The position numbers and the translations under genes were made by a program. The notes under the pieces were generated by a model. That model saw only the letters and a list, made by a program, of their open reading frames with translations, was not told the origin of the DNA and made no database searches. From NCBI GenBank assembly GCA_034211275.1, contig JAXHTF010000059.1, positions 1-32,969 of the forward strand: a stretch of 32,969 nt of DNA. Direction: 5' to 3'. This document shows, in pieces, positions 30,632 to 32,969 of the stretch; position 1 is the stretch's first letter, and every line of letters begins with the position of its first letter. This stretch comes from Acidobacteriota bacterium. GTDB lineage: Bacteria; Acidobacteriota; Thermoanaerobaculia; Multivoradales; JAHZIX01.

Positions 30632-32719
30632 CTACCTCTCCTCCCCCTTCACCCACCGATCCAACCAAGCGAGGACCGTGTCGTGCCATTGGATGGAGTT
30701 GTGGGGCTTCAAGACCCAGTGGTTCTCGTCGGGGAAGTAGAGGAATTGGCTGGGAATGCCCTGGCGTTGGAGGGCGGTGAAGGCTGCGAAGCCTTGGGTT
30801 TCGGGGACGCGGAAGTCGAGGGCGCCGTGGATCACCAGCATGGGGGTTTTCCACTGGTCGACGTGGAGCACCGGGTTGTGCTTCTCGAACTCCTTCGCGC
30901 TCTCGTAGTACGGACCGCTGTTCTCCCACTCCGGGAACCACAGCTCCTCGGTGGCGTAGTACATCATCCGCTGATCGAAGACGCCGTCGTGGTTGACCAG
31001 GGCGCGGAAGCGGTCGGGCCATTGGCCGGCGATCCAATTGATCATGAAGCCGCCGTAGGAGGCACCGAGGGCGCCGACGCGGTCGCCGTCGAGGAAGTCG
31101 TAGCGGTCCAGCGCGGCGGCGAGGCCCTTTTGTAGGTCCTCCAGGGGCTTGCCGCCCCAATCGCCGGAGATGGAGTCGGTGAAGTCCTGGCCGTAGCCGG
31201 TGGAGCCGTGGAAGTCGACCATGATGGAGGCGTAGCCGGCGCCGGCGTAGGTCTGGGGGTTCCAGCGGTAATGGAAATGGTTGTTGAAGGAGCCCTGGGG
31301 GCCGCCGTGGATGAGGAAGGCGACGGGGTACTTCTTGCCCTCCTCGAAGTTCGCCGGCTTGACCAGCCAGGCGTAGACGGTCTCGCCGTTCCAGCCGGCG
31401 AAACTGAATTGCTCGGACTCGCCGAATTGAACGTTCTTCAGCCGCTCGGCGTTCACATCCGTCAGCTGCTGGACGCCGCTGCCATCCGTGTTGATGCGGA
31501 AGAGCTCCACCGGGGCGCTGAGGTGGTCGAGGCCATAGACGATGTGATCCTTGGCGACGGAGAACTCACCGACGGTGCCCTCGGCCACCAGCTTCTCGAC
31601 CTTGCCGCTGGCGACGTCGATGGCGAAGAGGGGCACGTGGCCAGTGTCACCGGCGGTGACGAAGAGGGTCTTGCCGTCGGCAGAGAAATCCAGGCCGCGG
31701 ACGGAGCGGTCCCAGTCCTCCGCCAGGGTGCGGGTCTTGCCATCGGGCCAGCTGCGCAGCTGGATGTAGAGGCGGTCGGCCTCGAAGCCGGGGCGGCGCA
31801 TGGCCAGGTAGGCGAGGGTCTTGCCGTCGGGGGAGAAGACCGGGTGGGTGATGACGGCGCCGTTGTCCGGGGTCAAATTGGTAGGCGCGGCGGAGCCGTC
31901 CGCGGGGACCTGGTAAAGATCGAAGTCGGTGGACCAGGCTTCCTCCCGGTCGGAAGTGCGGGCGGAGAAGACGAGGCTCTTGCCGTCGGGGGTGAAGGTC
32001 ACCTCCCCCATGTCGCCGAAGGGCTTGGAGGGGATGTCGCCGGCAATGCCCTGGCTGACGTGGACGGCCTCGCCGCCGGCCACGGGAACCACGAAGAGCT
32101 GGCCACGGCGGCCGTCTTTCCAGGTGTCCCAGTGGCGGATGAAGAGCTGATCATAGAGCTGGCCGGTGGTCTTGGCCTCTGCCTTCTTTTCCAGCCGATC
32201 GGCGGTGCATTGGGGGACGCCCTTCTCTTCGCCGGCGCACTCGCGGTAGACGTCCATGGAGACGGCGAGAGACTTGCCGTCGGGGGAAAGGACGAAGCCA
32301 GCTACGTCCAGCGGCAGATCGGTGACCTGCCGGGCCTCGCCGCCGTCGATGGGCAGGCTCCAAACCTGGGAGGAGTCGGAGCGGGAGGAGAGGAAGTAGA
32401 GATGCTTGCCGTCGGGGGACCAGCGGGGGCTGGAGGCGCCGGCGGGATGGGTGGTGAGGCGCTGGAGGCCTTTGCCGTCGATGCCGACCCGCCAAAGAGC
32501 GGTCTGGCCGCGATTCTCCTCCAGGTCGGTGGTGCGCACCGAGAAGGCGACCCAGCGGCCGTCGGGGGACACCTGGGGCTCGCCGACGCGCTCCATGTTG
32601 ACGAGGTCGTGAACGTTGAAGCCGTGGGGCTCCATGGCCTGCTCACCGGCGGCGGCCGGGGTGGCCACCATGGAGCCGACGAGGAGCACGGCGAAGAGGG
32701 CGAAGGTTAGAGATTGCAT
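30632..32719 (-). CDS. secreted S9 prolyl-oligopeptidase-family peptidase
   Basis: This 695-aa protein starts at ATG 32717-32719, with GGGAGG about 10 nt upstream; the six codons before it start at a TTG and are disregarded. It has a signal peptide (LTFALFAVLLVGSMVATPAAAG). A seven-bladed-type propeller is rich in SPDGK/TPDGK repeats (for example near residues 51, 101, 144, 242 and 295). The C-terminal alpha/beta hydrolase has Ser554 (GASYGGF), Asp635 (GALDFRVP) and His667 (DENHWVLKP). The family cuts small peptides at acyl-aminoacyl or dipeptidyl sites, probably in the periplasm here. It is the first gene beyond intI and looks chromosomal. Confidence 0.95.
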   Translation of the reverse strand: MQSLTFALFAVLLVGSMVATPAAAGEQAMEPHGFNVHDLVNMERVGEPQVSPDGRWVAFSVRTTDLEENRGQTALWRVGIDGKGLQRLTTHPAGASSPRWSPDGKHLYFLSSRSDSSQVWSLPIDGGEARQVTDLPLDVAGFVLSPDGKSLAVSMDVYRECAGEEKGVPQCTADRLEKKAEAKTTGQLYDQLFIRHWDTWKDGRRGQLFVVPVAGGEAVHVSQGIAGDIPSKPFGDMGEVTFTPDGKSLVFSARTSDREEAWSTDFDLYQVPADGSAAPTNLTPDNGAVITHPVFSPDGKTLAYLAMRRPGFEADRLYIQLRSWPDGKTRTLAEDWDRSVRGLDFSADGKTLFVTAGDTGHVPLFAIDVASGKVEKLVAEGTVGEFSVAKDHIVYGLDHLSAPVELFRINTDGSGVQQLTDVNAERLKNVQFGESEQFSFAGWNGETVYAWLVKPANFEEGKKYPVAFLIHGGPQGSFNNHFHYRWNPQTYAGAGYASIMVDFHGSTGYGQDFTDSISGDWGGKPLEDLQKGLAAALDRYDFLDGDRVGALGASYGGFMINWIAGQWPDRFRALVNHDGVFDQRMMYYATEELWFPEWENSGPYYESAKEFEKHNPVLHVDQWKTPMLVIHGALDFRVPETQGFAAFTALQRQGIPSQFLYFPDENHWVLKPHNSIQWHDTVLAWLDRWVKGEER

Positions 32720-32924
32720 GAGCTGAAAACCTCCCAAAAACCGGCGACGGGGCCGAAGGAGCTCGACGGGGGTCGGCCGGGGTGGTTGAAACGGATCGTG
32801 GGCACGGACGGGTGGATTCTATCCAAGGCACAAACGCTGGGTGGATTCCGTCGGCGTCCGGGCTTCTTCCGACAAGTGTAGTAGTACGGGGGAATGGAGG
32901 GAAGGTTGGAGCTGTGCGAGCTTC

Positions 32925-32966
32925 GCGAGGGGTTGAGCCCCGCGAGGGGTTGAAACCCCTCGCTAC
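32925..32966. repeat. small palindromic repeat, GCGAGGGGTTGA type
   Basis: CGCGAGGGGTTGA occurs twice in a row, followed by AACCCCTCGC, so the second copy forms a hairpin (GCGAGGGGTTGAAACCCCTCGC, loop of two). It differs from the CCCGGGGC-type palindromes elsewhere. It probably is another dispersed intergenic palindrome; nothing else was seen in 32720-32924. Confidence 0.6.
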
Positions 32967-32969
32967 TTC

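Noticed and set aside
31208-32710. A 500-codon plus-strand frame
   Set aside because: It is the antisense shadow of the S9 peptidase gene, whose signal peptide, propeller and catalytic triad are clear.

Overview
The window is GC-rich chromosomal DNA from a bacterium that I cannot place firmly. The gene families fit a Thermoanaerobaculia-like Acidobacteriota or a similar soil or marine lineage: secreted S9 and trypsin-like peptidases, a winged-helix/ATPase/TPR regulator, H-type-lectin-like repeats, REP-like palindromes with a RAYT relic, and IS91. No rRNA, tRNA or CRISPR array was seen.

Left part (1 to 18 kb) is ordinary chromosome with scattered repeats. It holds a likely type IV restriction enzyme (HNH), a glycine-zipper peptide, a SAM methyltransferase, DUF3024 and LOG-family proteins, a RAYT transposase relic between inverted REP-like palindromes, a secreted zinc-peptidase-like protein and a beta-helix protein. 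A 281-aa lectin-repeat protein and a large ATPase/TPR regulator follow, then an ICMT-like membrane methyltransferase, a secreted trypsin-like protease with three C-terminal lectin-like repeats, and a thiopurine methyltransferase overlapping a secreted unknown. The protease has a near-consensus promoter directly below six 18-bp repeats that carry a TCACCGGTGA-type palindrome.

The main discovery (18.1 to 30.5 kb) is a chromosomal integron. The gene at 29484-30464 encodes an IntI-type integrase with the IntI-specific insertion. Downstream of it, on the same strand, lie about eight gene cassettes, most followed by a recognisable attC site (R box, imperfect stem with extra-helical bases, R box). 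Six attC sites are convincing and three are degenerate. The cassettes encode a secreted amidohydrolase, a small secreted NTF2-like protein, a membrane pentapeptide-repeat protein, a BrnT-type toxin with its antitoxin, a membrane-anchored unknown, a protein with a HEPN-like RX4H motif, a secreted unknown, and a two-gene cassette (membrane protein plus gamma-glutamylcyclotransferase-like protein). intI points the same way as the cassettes, the reverse of class 1 integrons. An IS91-family element with a paired tyrosine recombinase sits between intI and the first surviving attC, so it has probably separated the integrase from its array.

A 332/333-bp repeat with clustered TGYCGNATAGGC motifs occurs twice (beside the HNH gene and beside intI) and as a short third fragment. 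I cannot assign it to a known element. The right end carries a secreted S9 prolyl-oligopeptidase-family enzyme and another small palindromic repeat.
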